NCBI GenBank assembly: GCA_030690315.1
Contig: JAUYGY010000036.1
Coordinates: forward strand, 1-64,000
Origin: Aequorivita sp.
GTDB taxonomy: Bacteria > Bacteroidota > Bacteroidia > Flavobacteriales > Flavobacteriaceae
Reading direction: 5' to 3'
Length of the DNA stretch: 64,000 nucleotides
The notes under the pieces are model-generated. The model had not been told where the DNA came from, did no database searches, and worked only from the letters and a program-made list of their open reading frames with translations. The position numbers were made by a program, and so were the translations under genes. Of this stretch, positions 25,937-35,334 are shown piece after piece. The stretch's first letter is position 1. Every line of letters begins with the position of its first letter.

Positions 25937-27274
25937 TTATTTTTCCGCAGACTTTTCCTTATAATCCTTAGGCGAAGGCAAAATCCATTCGCTGTGTTTG
26001 AAGGGATGCCAATTTTCAGCAGCCAAATCTACATTTGGGTCAATAAAAGGAATATGGACACCATTATTAACGCGGACGTAAGAATCCATGTAAACCGCAA
26101 CATCGCGCCCTTTTTCGCTTTCAAGAGTTTTTATTTTTTGGGCGAGTTGCCACATTAAATCGGGTTTTGTGGTTACGGCCGCTTGTTGTTTGGAGCCTAA
26201 AAGTTTACCGTAATTATAACGTTCTTTTTCGCCAGTGGCTTTATCCTTCACCCAAACGGTAAGGCTTCCACTTTTAGAACGAAGCATCATCCGCCAACTT
26301 AGGCGATGGCCTTCTTCAGTCCAAAGCACGTCGTCCTTAAAAAACCAATGGCGCAGCGGGAGGCCGAGCTGGAACAGAAAGTAGATTGAAAATACCCCGA
26401 TGATTAAATATTTATGTTTCGGAACAATTATATCGTTTCCGCTGTATACTATTTTCTTCGGAAGAAATCGTTTTTGAAGTATTTCAGGAGAAAAGAAAAA
26501 CAGGGCAAAAGCGATGGACATGTAAGGAAAGATTCCTATTTGGAAAACTATGGAATTAAAAAGATGAAAAAATACTGAAATTACAAAACCGAGCAATCGC
26601 GTACGTTTCCAAAGCATTAATGGGACGATAAGCAGATCGAAAAAGATTCCGGTATAAGCAATAGTCCAGTGCACCCAATTAATTTGCAGGAGTGGGCCTA
26701 TAAGCCAATAATCGTTTTTACTGCTCATTAATAATGCGGGCATGGAAGCATCAAGCCAATCTGGATAAAACTTTGCTACGGAAGCAAAAGTGTAAACTAT
26801 CCAAACTTGAAGTATCAAAATCAACAAAACCCAGCGTGGCATTGCGGGAGATTTTATTTCGGGATTTATTTTTGCATCCAATGAAAACCAACGGTTTGCG
26901 GGAAGTAAAGCCATTATCCAGCACAAGAGCATCATTAAATAATAATGGTTGTTGTAGCTGGATTTTTGCATCAAATAAACAGCGGTCCACATGATTGCAT
27001 AAACAATCATACTGAAACGGTATTTATAGCCCAACATCACAAAAATGCCGAAGATGCCCATTATTACAAAGTAATAATACATTGCATCGCCTTGCAGGTA
27101 TTGTAAAAAATCGAAACCGATAAAGTTGAAAGTAAACGGCGTATCAACCAAAGTGCGCCGCACCCAACCAGTGAAAATGGCGCCGATGGCTTCAGTAGCA
27201 ATCAATAGGCCGAACACAACTCTAAAAAGGATGAGCCCAATATTATCAACCTGTTTGAAAAGAAATTTATTCAC
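25937..27274 (-). CDS. HTTM / vitamin K-dependent gamma-carboxylase-like membrane protein
   Basis: 445 aa, GTG start overlapping ribF by 8 bp, with a good AAAGGAG just upstream. Four or more N-terminal helices form the HTTM domain (ILFRVVFGLLIATEAIGAI, MYYYFVIMGIFGIFVML, WAVYL-type helix, WVLLILILQVWIVYTFASVAKF), including KFYPDWLDASMP. A soluble C-terminal domain (LSWRMMLRSKSGSLTVWV, VAVYMDSYVRVNNGVHIPFIDPNVDL) resembles the lumenal part of GGCX. Whether it carboxylates anything is unknown. Confidence 0.85.
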   Translation of the reverse strand: MNKFLFKQVDNIGLILFRVVFGLLIATEAIGAIFTGWVRRTLVDTPFTFNFIGFDFLQYLQGDAMYYYFVIMGIFGIFVMLGYKYRFSMIVYAIMWTAVYLMQKSSYNNHYYLMMLLCWIMALLPANRWFSLDAKINPEIKSPAMPRWVLLILILQVWIVYTFASVAKFYPDWLDASMPALLMSSKNDYWLIGPLLQINWVHWTIAYTGIFFDLLIVPLMLWKRTRLLGFVISVFFHLFNSIVFQIGIFPYMSIAFALFFFSPEILQKRFLPKKIVYSGNDIIVPKHKYLIIGVFSIYFLFQLGLPLRHWFFKDDVLWTEEGHRLSWRMMLRSKSGSLTVWVKDKATGEKERYNYGKLLGSKQQAAVTTKPDLMWQLAQKIKTLESEKGRDVAVYMDSYVRVNNGVHIPFIDPNVDLAAENWHPFKHSEWILPSPKDYKEKSAEK

Positions 27275-28199
27275 GCTCCTTTAAATATTGTTTTGCGAAA
27301 TTTTCATCCTTAACTATTTCCTGTCGCAATAGTTCTACCGAATTGAAAGTGGCCTCATCTCTTATATACATTAGAAATTCGATGGTAATTTCTTTTCCGT
27401 AGAGGTCTTTGTTAAAATTTAGAAAATGAGTTTCAATGGTTTTTTCCGTTCCGCCAACGGTTGGGTTGGTGCCAATGCTTGTTATTCCGAAGATTTTTTC
27501 TGAATCAATTATTGACTGTACAACATACACACCGTTTTTTGGAACAAGTTTATAGTTTTCCTTTAATTTCAGATTTGCCGTGGGATATTTTATGGTTCTT
27601 CCAATTGCTTTTCCTTGAACCACTTCGCCAGAAATCATATAATTATATCCCAAATAAACATTGGCGGTTTCAATATCGCCTTCGTTTAAAGCTTTTCTGA
27701 TTTTTGTGGAACTGATGGCAACATCGTCAATTTCCTTTGCGGAAATCTCTTCAACTTCAAAATTATAGGTTCTTCCGAATTCCTTTAAATCCTCAATATC
27801 GGCATTTCTGTTTCTTCCGAAACGATGGTCGTAACCGATTATTATTTTTTTGGCTTTTAAGCTGTTTACCAAAATATCGCGCACATATTCCAAAGCGGTC
27901 AACCTAGAAAATGCATGTGTAAAAGGATGAATCACCAAATGGTCAAGGCCCGATTTCTCAAGTAATTGGGTGCGTTCGTCAATGGTGTTTATGAGTTTTA
28001 TGTCTGAAATTTGCTGAAGCACCATGCGCGGGTGCGGAAAAAAAGTAAGCACAACTGAATCAAGATTTTCCTTTTTTGCAGTTTCCACAACTCGATTCAA
28101 AATGGCTTTATGGCCAAGATGGGCACCATCAAAAGTGCCGATTGTAACAACACTTTGGCGGTTATTTTTATATGCGGAAGCTGACGGATATTTCTTCAA
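27267..28199 (-). CDS. ribF: Bifunctional riboflavin kinase/FAD synthetase
   Basis: 310 aa, TTG start (no in-frame ATG before the conserved N-terminus). FAD synthetase half with GTFDGAHLGHKAILNRV and SSTKIRKAL; flavokinase half with GKAIGRTIKYPTANLKL and GITSIGTNPTVGG. It makes FMN and FAD from riboflavin. Sits in the conserved order pth-ribF-HTTM with 2 nt to pth. Confidence 0.95.
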   Translation of the reverse strand: MKKYPSASAYKNNRQSVVTIGTFDGAHLGHKAILNRVVETAKKENLDSVVLTFFPHPRMVLQQISDIKLINTIDERTQLLEKSGLDHLVIHPFTHAFSRLTALEYVRDILVNSLKAKKIIIGYDHRFGRNRNADIEDLKEFGRTYNFEVEEISAKEIDDVAISSTKIRKALNEGDIETANVYLGYNYMISGEVVQGKAIGRTIKYPTANLKLKENYKLVPKNGVYVVQSIIDSEKIFGITSIGTNPTVGGTEKTIETHFLNFNKDLYGKEITIEFLMYIRDEATFNSVELLRQEIVKDENFAKQYLKERE

Positions 28200-28201
28200 A
28201 A

Positions 28202-28834
28202 TTATTTTCCGTTATAAGTATTCATAGTGATAGTGATTCCTGCCAGGGCGAAGGATTCTATAATGTTGCAGCTCAATTCCAAACGTTCGGGCAGTTTACT
28301 TTCTTCCTCTGCTTCCCATTCGCCCAGAACATAATCTACCTGTCTTCCTTTGGCAAAGGCATCACTAATTCCGAAGCGGAAACGGTGATAATCTGTTGTT
28401 TGCAAAGTGTTTTGAATATCTTTCAACCCATTGTGGCCGCCGTCGCTGCCTTTCGTTTTTATTCGAATGGTGCCGAATGCCAAATTTAGATCGTCTGTAA
28501 TAACCAGCATATTTTCCACAGGGATTTTTTCTTTTTCGAGCCAGTAATTTACGGCCTTTCCGCTTAAGTTCATAAAAGTGCTCGGTTTTAGGAAGATGAG
28601 CGTTCTTCCTTTTACTTTGTGTGAAGTAATATCGCCCAGCTTGGCTGTTTCCCAAATAAGTGAATTTTTTTCGGCATAAAAATCGACTATTTTAAAACCT
28701 ATGTTGTGGCGCGTGTTAGCATATTTTGGGCCAATATTGCCAAGGCCTACGATGAGAAATTTTTTCATGGAATCTACTTCGGTACAGGTTTGGTCAGCTT
28801 TTGCTGCAAATAATTTTCTGAAAAATGAAAGCAT
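28202..28834 (-). CDS. pth: Peptidyl-tRNA hydrolase
   Basis: 210 aa from an ATG at 28834, with a short basic N-terminal extension before MKKFLIVGLGNIGPKYANTRHN. The active-site His (TRHNIGF), DLNLAFGTIRIK and GGHNGLKDI motifs are all present. It frees peptides from peptidyl-tRNA. A start at the internal Met23 is also possible. Confidence 0.94.
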   Translation of the reverse strand: MLSFFRKLFAAKADQTCTEVDSMKKFLIVGLGNIGPKYANTRHNIGFKIVDFYAEKNSLIWETAKLGDITSHKVKGRTLIFLKPSTFMNLSGKAVNYWLEKEKIPVENMLVITDDLNLAFGTIRIKTKGSDGGHNGLKDIQNTLQTTDYHRFRFGISDAFAKGRQVDYVLGEWEAEEESKLPERLELSCNIIESFALAGITITMNTYNGK

Positions 28835-28860
28835 CTATTTTGTATTCTTCGGTAAAAATA

Positions 28861-28893
28861 AAAAAAGCACCCTGAATTAACAGGATGCTTTTC
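28861..28893 (-). terminator. Terminator after rplY
   Basis: AAAAGCACCCTG and CAGGATGCTTTT pair with one mismatch about a 6-nt loop, 23 nt past the rplY stop. Confidence 0.75.
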
Positions 28894-28915
28894 ACTTATC
28901 TTTAAAAAGAAGATG

Positions 28916-29554
28916 TTATGCTTCAGCCGGAGCTTCTGCAGTTTCTTCAGCACCTTCGGCAGCAGCAGTTTCTGCTCCTTCTTCAGTTTCTTCTTCAATT
29001 TCCGTAATTGCGGTACGTGAAGTTCTAACTTGACAGATAACGGTGTTATCAGTGTGCATGATTTTGTATTTATCGGTTTTGATTGCGGTAATGTACATTT
29101 TGCTTCCGATACGCATTTCGGTAATGTCTGCCTCAATAAAATCTGGTAGATTTTCTGGCAAAGCTTTTACGCGAAGTTTACGGGTAACAATTCGCAAGGT
29201 ACCACCACTACGAACGCCACGAGCGTTTCCTTTTGTGCGTACTGGGATTTCCATAGTAACTTCCTTGTCATCAAAAATTTGATAAAAATCGATATGAAGA
29301 ATACGGTCCGTCACTGGGTGAAATTGTATATCCTGAAGGATGGCAGTAATTTTATTGCCACCTAAATTAACTACAACCGTGTGTACATCTGGAGTGTAAA
29401 CCAAGTTCTTAAATGCAATTTCTTCTGCTGAAAAACTAATTGGCTCATCCCCTCCGTAAACTACGCAAGGAACCATTCCAGCATTACGTAGGGCTTTCGT
29501 TGCCTTTTTGCCCACGCTTTCTCTTTGTGATCCTTTAATTGTAATTGATTTCAT
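28916..29554 (-). CDS. rplY: 50S ribosomal protein L25/general stress protein Ctc
   Basis: 212 aa, the long CTC form. N-terminal L25 5S-rRNA binding domain ([54 protein letters not shown]), TL5 C-terminal domain ([21 protein letters not shown]) and an acidic Ala/Glu tail ([23 protein letters not shown] is abundant in Glu and Ala). Located between prs and pth, as usual for the family. Confidence 0.95.
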   Translation of the reverse strand: MKSITIKGSQRESVGKKATKALRNAGMVPCVVYGGDEPISFSAEEIAFKNLVYTPDVHTVVVNLGGNKITAILQDIQFHPVTDRILHIDFYQIFDDKEVTMEIPVRTKGNARGVRSGGTLRIVTRKLRVKALPENLPDFIEADITEMRIGSKMYITAIKTDKYKIMHTDNTVICQVRTSRTAITEIEEETEEGAETAAAEGAEETAEAPAEA

Positions 29555-29583
29555 TTTTTCTTAAAATTATTTATTTATAAAAA

Positions 29584-29617
29584 CTCCCTAAAAAGCTGTT
29601 TTTTAGGGAGTGCAAAG
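29584..29617 (-). terminator. Terminator after prs
   Basis: ACTCCCTAAAA (29584-29594) pairs with TTTTAGGGAGT (29602-29612); on the minus strand it is followed by TTTTTATA. Confidence 0.8.
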
Positions 29618-29698
29618 ATAAATTTTATTTTGGATTATCGATTTAGCATTTCTGATTTTTTTAGTTTCAGAATAAATTATGTCTCTTTAGATGGAAGG

Positions 29699-30637
29699 CT
29701 ACATCAAAAACTTGGAGCTGATAGATTTATTGGCGTTAACGCTCAACATTACATCGGCAAAAAGTTTTGCGCAGCTTATCACTCTAATTTTACTGCTTGG
29801 TTTGGTGGGAATGGAATCTGAAACTATCAATTCCAATAACTTTGATTTTTCAATTCGCTCGTAAGCATTTCCGGAAAGAAGCGGGTGTGTACAAACCGCA
29901 CGCACGCTTAAGGCGCCACGCTCCATCATCAAATCGGCAGCGGTGGTGAGTGTTCCGGCGGTATCAACCATGTCATCAACCAATACTACATTTTTTCCGG
30001 TTACATCGCCAATCAATTCCATATATGAAATTACATTAGCTTTTTCACGCTGTTTGTAACAGATTACAACATCGCTTTCCAAAAATTTTGAATAGGCATA
30101 AGCTCTTTTGGAACCCCCCATATCTGGCGAAGCGATTGTAAGATTCTCAAGATTTAGACTTCTTAAATAAGGAAGAAATATAGTGGAAGCAAAAAGGTGA
30201 TCCACAGGTTTTTCAAAAAATCCCTGGATTTGATCTGCGTGCAGATCCATTGTGATTATTCGTGTTGCCCCGGCCGTTTCCAGCATTTTAGCAACCAATT
30301 TTGCCGCGATTGGTACACGGGGTTTGTCTTTTCTGTCCTGTCGCGCCCAGCCAAAATAGGGCATTACTGCAGTAATGTGACGTGCAGAAGCACGTTTTGC
30401 GGCATCAATCATCAACAAAAGTTCCATTAAATGGTCACTGTTTGGAAATGTGGAGCCAATTAAAAAAACCCGACTTCCGCGAACCGATTCCTCAAAGGAA
30501 GGTTGAAATTCGCCATCACTGTAATGTGCGGTTATTACATTTCCCAATGGAATACCAAAGGCATCCGCAATATCCTGCGCGAGTGCTTCACTTTGTTTGC
30601 AGGCAAAAATCTTTGGTTCTGGGATAGCGATTGACAT
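29699..30637 (-). CDS. prs: Ribose-phosphate pyrophosphokinase
   Basis: 312 aa from the ATG at 30637 (MSIAIPEPKIFAC), chosen because TACCTTTG lies at 30662-30669 and the longer frame overlaps it. PRPP-binding loop VVLVDDMVDTAGT, active-site flag MPYFGWARQDRKDKPRVPI and MDLHADQIQGFF are intact. It makes PRPP for nucleotide, His and Trp synthesis. Confidence 0.95.
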   Translation of the reverse strand: MSIAIPEPKIFACKQSEALAQDIADAFGIPLGNVITAHYSDGEFQPSFEESVRGSRVFLIGSTFPNSDHLMELLLMIDAAKRASARHITAVMPYFGWARQDRKDKPRVPIAAKLVAKMLETAGATRIITMDLHADQIQGFFEKPVDHLFASTIFLPYLRSLNLENLTIASPDMGGSKRAYAYSKFLESDVVICYKQREKANVISYMELIGDVTGKNVVLVDDMVDTAGTLTTAADLMMERGALSVRAVCTHPLLSGNAYERIEKSKLLELIVSDSIPTKPSSKIRVISCAKLFADVMLSVNANKSISSKFLM

Positions 30638-30661
30638 AGTTTGTGGTTTTTTATTAGTGCA

Positions 30662-30669
30662 CAAAGGTA
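30662..30669 (-). promoter_or_regulatory. -7 element of prs
   Basis: TACCTTTG on the minus strand, 24 nt before the ATG. Confidence 0.5.
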
Positions 30670-30739
30670 AAAATTAAAACCAAGTGTTTTTTAAAAAAAA
30701 TACCTGCATAAAATTTTCAGGAAATTATAAATATTTGTT

Positions 30740-30747
30740 TATTTTTG
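30740..30747 (+). promoter_or_regulatory. -7 element of tRNA-Leu
   Basis: TATTTTTG, 10 nt before the tRNA 5' end. Confidence 0.5.
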
Positions 30748-30757
30748 CGTCCCGTTT

Positions 30758-30839
30758 GCTCGAGTGGCGGAATTGGTAGACGCGCTGGATTCAAAATCCT
30801 GTGTTTTAGGACGTGCGGGTTCGATTCCCGCCTCGAGTA
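30758..30839 (+). tRNA. tRNA-Leu (CAA)
   Basis: 82 nt without CCA. Acceptor arms GCTCGAG and CTCGAGT (G-T closing pair), D-arm GGCGGAATTGGTAGACGC, anticodon loop TTCAAAA (anticodon CAA), long variable arm typical of Leu, T-arm GCGGGTTCGATTCCCGC. Discriminator A. Confidence 0.96.
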
Positions 30840-30866
30840 CAAAGCCTCAGCAGAAATGTTGGGGCT

Positions 30867-31562
30867 TTAATTTTTAATAAATTTTCGAATGCTTTTCTCT
30901 TTTTCAGAAATAATTTCCAAAAAGTATATTCCATTTGAAAGAAGCGAAACATCAATCGATGCAGGATTGTTGGTTTTTGAAAACATCAAACTTCCATTTA
31001 TTGAATATACAGCAAGCTTTTCAATAGTTTCTATTTTTGAACTAATAAAGAGAGTTTCTGAAACGGGATTTGGAAATATCTTAAATTCAATTGCCACATT
31101 TTCTAAATCATTAAGTGGAAAATCCTGATAGACCAAATCAAATCCTGGAGCCACAGAAATTGTTAGGTAAGAATCATTGGTGGCGGTATCTGTATAAATT
31201 TCATACGTATAACTTTGGCTGTTAACAAAATAGCCGAAATAGTCATTTTCGAAATCATTGTGGGATTGAAAATCACATAATGTTAAAGTAGAATCAAAAT
31301 TATCAAGAACCAACAAATCTTGGTTGGCATTATAGCTGAACTCACCAATATAGGAACTACACGCCGCTTCTCCAGTAAAGCCCAAAAATTCATCAATGGT
31401 AATGTACGGAGAAATACGTGGCTGTATATCTGCCACAAAAAAAGTATCCCCCAAATCATAAGTATAGTAAGTTAAATACCAAGTTCTGTATAAATCAGGA
31501 TTTTGCGAAAAGCTTTTTGAAAGAAGAAGTAATGCGCAACATGTAAGTATAAGTTTCTTCAT
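30867..31562 (-). CDS. Small T9SS-secreted protein with META-like domain, copy A
   Basis: 231 aa from the ATG at 31562, which is the only start that gives a signal peptide (MKKLILTCCALLLLSKSFSQ). The mature part begins QNPDLYRTWYL and has ACSSYIGEFSYN and DSTLTLCDF, the two-Cys layout of META/HslJ-like domains. The C-terminus (FKIFPNPVSETLFI...KSIRKFIKN) is a type A T9SS sorting domain. It is homologous to the protein at 59479-60198. Function unknown. Confidence 0.85.
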   Translation of the reverse strand: MKKLILTCCALLLLSKSFSQNPDLYRTWYLTYYTYDLGDTFFVADIQPRISPYITIDEFLGFTGEAACSSYIGEFSYNANQDLLVLDNFDSTLTLCDFQSHNDFENDYFGYFVNSQSYTYEIYTDTATNDSYLTISVAPGFDLVYQDFPLNDLENVAIEFKIFPNPVSETLFISSKIETIEKLAVYSINGSLMFSKTNNPASIDVSLLSNGIYFLEIISEKEKSIRKFIKN

Positions 31563-31649
31563 AATTCTAATCTTTAGATATTTTAATAAATATATGAAAT
31601 CTTCAACACAATGCCTATATTTGGGCAAACCCTGAAAAACCCCATCCCC

Positions 31650-32228
31650 ATGTCTGATTTCTGGTTGTATTTTAATCTTGGCCTCCATCACGTACTGGAT
31701 TGGAAAGCCTACGATCACATTCTGTTTTTGATAGTCCTCTGCGCCGCATACACTTTTGCTTCGTGGAAAAGACTACTTCTTTTGGTTACTATGTTCACAA
31801 TTGGCCACACACTTTCATTGCTTTTGGCAAGCTATAATGTGGTTAGCGTTTCCGGAAAAGTTATCGAGTTTTTGATTCCAATAACCATTCTGGTCACTGC
31901 ACTTTTTAATCTTTTCACCGCTGGCAAAGAGAAAAAGGCAGAAAAGTTGGGTATTTTTTATATCGTCACTATTTTCTTTGGGTTGATTCACGGGCTTGGT
32001 TTTGCCTCGTTCTTTACTGCATTGGACAGTGGTGGCGGCATTTTGCCGTTGCTGGAATTTGCCCTCGGCATTGAAACTGCGCAAATTATAGTGGTAATTA
32101 TTATTTTAATTATCGCCTTCATCTTTCAAACCATTTTCCGGTTTAATAAACGTGATTGGGTACTGGTGGTTTCTTCGTTGGTAATAGGAATGATAATCCC
32201 GATGCTCATCGATAACTGGATTTTTTAG
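31650..32228 (+). CDS. HupE/UreJ family membrane protein
   Basis: 192 aa from the ATG at 31650; an upstream in-frame ATG at 31611 is rejected because a TATATTTG -7 element overlaps it. About six transmembrane helices with LGLHHVLDWKAYDHILFL, FTIGHTLSLLLA, FFGLIHGLGFA: the His-rich helices of HupE/UreJ. These are linked to nickel or cobalt uptake in hydrogenase and urease systems, but no hydrogenase or urease gene is nearby, so the metal is unknown. Confidence 0.9.
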   Translation: MSDFWLYFNLGLHHVLDWKAYDHILFLIVLCAAYTFASWKRLLLLVTMFTIGHTLSLLLASYNVVSVSGKVIEFLIPITILVTALFNLFTAGKEKKAEKLGIFYIVTIFFGLIHGLGFASFFTALDSGGGILPLLEFALGIETAQIIVVIIILIIAFIFQTIFRFNKRDWVLVVSSLVIGMIIPMLIDNWIF

Positions 32229-32344
32229 AGAATTTCAATTGTTTCGAAGGCTTCAGTTAAAATAGTGTCAACCCTAAAACTTTTCAACTTTTAACCCCAT
32301 CTACACCCTAAATCCACTTTGGCAATAAGTTAACAGCATTTTTT

Positions 32345-32375
32345 TTGGCAGTGGCGTAACTTCCCAGTAATTTCG
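32345..32375 (+). promoter_or_regulatory. Promoter of the dCMP deaminase-CtpA operon
   Basis: TTG at 32345-32347, a 20-nt spacer, then TAATTTCG at 32368-32375. The start codon is 17 nt downstream. Confidence 0.6.
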
Positions 32376-32391
32376 CTACCTATATAAAAGT

Positions 32392-32826
32392 ATGAAGGAC
32401 AGCAAACAACGCAAGTATGATATTGCCTATCTACGGATGGCACAAGAGTGGAGCAAACTCTCTTATTGCAAAAGAAGGCAGGTTGGTGCGCTTATTGTGA
32501 AGGGCAAAATGATTATCAGTGATGGCTACAATGGCACGCCTACGGGTTTTGAAAATATTTGTGAAGATGACAAAGGCTATACAAAATGGTACGTGCTCCA
32601 CGCCGAAGCAAATGCAATTTTAAAGGTTGCATCCTCAACACAGGCGTGCCAAGGAGCAACACTGTATATTACGATGTCTCCCTGTAAAGAATGCAGCAAA
32701 TTAATTCATCAAGCGGGTATAAAAAGAATGGTTTATTACAACGAATATAAAGATAACTCTGGCATTGCGTTTTTGGAAAAAGCGGGAGTAAGCATACAGC
32801 ACATTTCAAATTTGGATTCAGAATAA
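32392..32826 (+). CDS. Deoxycytidylate deaminase family protein
   Basis: 144 aa. Zinc ligands and proton shuttle are HAEANAIL and SPCKECSKLI, the CDA/dCMP deaminase signature, with RRQVGALIVKGKMIISDGYNGTP typical of dCMP deaminases (ComEB-like). It makes dUMP for dTTP synthesis; a dUTPase lies 11 kb away. The stop overlaps the CtpA start (TAATG). Confidence 0.93.
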   Translation: MKDSKQRKYDIAYLRMAQEWSKLSYCKRRQVGALIVKGKMIISDGYNGTPTGFENICEDDKGYTKWYVLHAEANAILKVASSTQACQGATLYITMSPCKECSKLIHQAGIKRMVYYNEYKDNSGIAFLEKAGVSIQHISNLDSE

Positions 32827-34427
32827 TGGGAAATCAAAAAAAATACTTGCCACTATGGGTTGGAATGGCGCTTGCCGCAGGTGTTTATATTGGGTCCAAA
32901 CTCAATTTTAATGATAATTCCGAAAAAATCTTCGCTACAAGTTCTAAAAAAGACAAACTAAACAGGCTCATAGATTATATAGACTATGAATATGTTGATA
33001 ACGTAAATACGGACAGTATTGTGGACGTTACGGTAAACGGAATTCTTGAAAATCTTGACCCACATTCTGTTTACATTCCGAAAAGTGAATATGCACACAA
33101 TGCCGATGACATGCGTGGCGCTTTTGTTGGCATAGGGGTGAGTTTCTACATTTATAAAGATACCATTGCCGTAATCAGATCCATCGAAGGTGGGCCAGCC
33201 GAACAAGCTGGAATTAAAGGCGGCGACAGAATTTTATACGCCGATGGGAAAAAACTTTTTGGTGAATTGGTTCTGCGAGACAGCATCTCCAACTATTTAA
33301 AAGGCGAAATAAACAGTAAAGTAGCACTCGACGTTTATCGCCCCAGTGAAAAGAAAACATTGGAAATAAAAGTAAGAAGAAAACAAGTTCCACTGGTTAG
33401 TGTTGATGCTTCCTATAAATTGTCGGATAATTTGGGTTACATTAAACTAAACCGCTTTTCCGAGACCACTTATAAAGAATTTGAAGCCGCGCTGGACAAA
33501 CTGAAAGATCAAGGCATCACAAAACTGGTTTTGGATCTTCGGAACAACCCAGGGGGCTACATTTCAACCGCAGAAAGAGTGGTTGACGAATTTTTGGAAA
33601 ATAACAAACTTGTTCTAATCACAAAGAACAAAAGTGGCGACATCAACAAAACATACGCTACCCGCCGAGGCGATTTTGAACACGGAAAATTATACGTGCT
33701 TATTAACGAAAACTCTGCCTCTGCCAGTGAAATCGTAGCTGGAGCACTTCAAGACAATGATAAGGGAACCATCATTGGTCGCCGGTCGTTTGGAAAAGGG
33801 CTCGTGCAACGCGAAATGTCACTTGGTGATGGCAGTGCAGTTCGGTTGACCATTGCACGGTATTATACACCAACGGGCCGCTCCATTCAAAGACCCTACG
33901 GAAACGGAAACGATACCTATTACAGCGATTATGAAAAACGCTACCGCGATGGCGAATTGATTCATGCAGACAGCATAAAAGTTGCAGATTCCTTAAAATA
34001 TGTTACGCCAAAAGGCAATGTAGTTTACGGAGGCGGTGGAATTATTCCGGATGTTTTTGTGCCGAAAGATACCAGCGTTGAAAATGAAACCCTACAATAC
34101 GTTTCCCGAAGCGGGTTTATGAGTTATTTCATCTTTGAATATCTCGAAAAAAACAGAACTTTGTTTAAAGGAATTAAGTTTGAAGATTTCAGAAAGAATT
34201 TTAAAGTGGACGATAAACTTTCTAAGGAATTTATTGAATACGCCAAGTTCAACGAAGCGCAGATTGACCTTTCAAAATATACCGAAGAGTTAAAAAGAAC
34301 GCTAAAAGCGAACATAGCCCAACAACTTTTTGGCCCCAATGAGTATGAAATAACCCTAAACGAAACGGACCCAATGCTCCTTAAAGTTTTGGAGTTGGAG
34401 GCTGAAAATCATTTAGAAAAAGAGTAA
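32826..34427 (+). CDS. C-terminal processing peptidase (S41, CtpA-like)
   Basis: 533 aa. One N-terminal hydrophobic anchor (LPLWVGMALAAGVYIG), PDZ domain (about 95-185), then the S41 core with the catalytic Ser299 in NSASASEI and Lys324 in RRSFGKGLV, 25 residues apart as in Prc. It trims C-termini of envelope proteins in the periplasm. Translationally coupled to the dCMP deaminase gene. Confidence 0.93.
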   Translation: MGNQKKYLPLWVGMALAAGVYIGSKLNFNDNSEKIFATSSKKDKLNRLIDYIDYEYVDNVNTDSIVDVTVNGILENLDPHSVYIPKSEYAHNADDMRGAFVGIGVSFYIYKDTIAVIRSIEGGPAEQAGIKGGDRILYADGKKLFGELVLRDSISNYLKGEINSKVALDVYRPSEKKTLEIKVRRKQVPLVSVDASYKLSDNLGYIKLNRFSETTYKEFEAALDKLKDQGITKLVLDLRNNPGGYISTAERVVDEFLENNKLVLITKNKSGDINKTYATRRGDFEHGKLYVLINENSASASEIVAGALQDNDKGTIIGRRSFGKGLVQREMSLGDGSAVRLTIARYYTPTGRSIQRPYGNGNDTYYSDYEKRYRDGELIHADSIKVADSLKYVTPKGNVVYGGGGIIPDVFVPKDTSVENETLQYVSRSGFMSYFIFEYLEKNRTLFKGIKFEDFRKNFKVDDKLSKEFIEYAKFNEAQIDLSKYTEELKRTLKANIAQQLFGPNEYEITLNETDPMLLKVLELEAENHLEKE

Positions 34428-34429
34428 GA

Positions 34430-34627
34430 CTATTTTTTTACTTTGGAGGCTATTCTTTTTGAAACAAGCAAAATACCAAGTGCCAAGATAGCACACAATC
34501 CCGCCAGAATACTAACCGCAGCAATAGAACTGTCGCCTTCCAACAAATCATTAAAATCTAGTTGTGTTGTGTTATAAATTACAAGTGCGGCAGCGCCGGC
34601 AATCAAAATGTAGATAAAATATTTCAT
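34430..34627 (-). CDS. Small hypothetical membrane protein
   Basis: 65 aa with two predicted helices (YFIYILIAGAAALVIY and AAVSILAGLCAILALGILLVS) and a Lys-rich tail. It lies 6 nt after marC on the same strand and ends 2 nt from the convergent ctpA stop. No function recognised. Confidence 0.7.
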   Translation of the reverse strand: MKYFIYILIAGAAALVIYNTTQLDFNDLLEGDSSIAAVSILAGLCAILALGILLVSKRIASKVKK

Positions 34628-34633
34628 TATTCT

Positions 34634-35215
34634 TTAATTAAAAAGTTCCTGAATATTTGAAGTGAAAAGTTTCACCGCAATGGCCAGCAAAATTACACCA
34701 AATATTTTTTGAATCACCGCAATTCCGTTCTTTCCCAAAAATCGTTGCAACTTGCCAGAACTCTTCAAAACAGCATAGATAACAACAATATTTACAAGTA
34801 TTGCTATAATAATATTTTGGATTTCATATTCAGCGCGAAGGGAAAGCAGGGTGGTCAAACTTCCTGGCCCAGCCAATAATGGGAACGCCAAAGGAAAGAT
34901 TGATGTTAAATCGGGGCTTGTATCGCCTTCTTTAAAGAGGGTAACACCAAGAATCATTTCCAAAGCGATGAAAAACAGGATGAGCGAACCCGCAACCGCA
35001 AATTCATTCACGTTCACGCCAATAAGCTTTAAAATGCTTTCCCCCAAAAAAAGAAAAACAATCATAACAATGGCAGCAATGATTGAAGCTTTGCCAGAGT
35101 TGATGTGGCCCGCCTTTTTGCGAAGGCCTATAATAATTGGAATACTTCCAATAATATCAATCACCGCAAAAAGTACCATGGTAGCAGTTGCTATTTCTTT
35201 AAAGTTTAAAGTCAT
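34634..35215 (-). CDS. MarC family integral membrane protein
   Basis: 193 aa, about six helices with AVIDIIGSIPIIIGL near the N-terminus and FPLAFPLLAGPGSLTTLL in the middle, the MarC/UPF0056 signatures. Role in the inner membrane is not established (once linked to multiple antibiotic resistance, since disputed). Confidence 0.92.
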   Translation of the reverse strand: MTLNFKEIATATMVLFAVIDIIGSIPIIIGLRKKAGHINSGKASIIAAIVMIVFLFLGESILKLIGVNVNEFAVAGSLILFFIALEMILGVTLFKEGDTSPDLTSIFPLAFPLLAGPGSLTTLLSLRAEYEIQNIIIAILVNIVVIYAVLKSSGKLQRFLGKNGIAVIQKIFGVILLAIAVKLFTSNIQELFN

Positions 35216-35322
35216 AATGGTTTAATTTCCAAGCGCAAAATTAGGCAATTATATTTGGCAGAATAACAGAAATAAGGGTTAATAAATCTATAATTTCTTC
35301 GGAATGGCAACTTTAAACAATT

Positions 35323-35330
35323 TATCTTTG
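35323..35330 (+). promoter_or_regulatory. -7 element of the DUF3109 gene, 4 nt from the ATG
   Basis: TATCTTTG followed by GCGC and the ATG at 35335. No clear TTG at -33. Predicts a leaderless transcript. Confidence 0.5.
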
Positions 35331-35334
35331 GCGC

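Noticed and set aside
32229..32391. Possible small RNA between hupE and the dCMP deaminase
   Set aside because: Apart from the TTG-N20-TAATTTCG promoter I see no stable structure or ORF.
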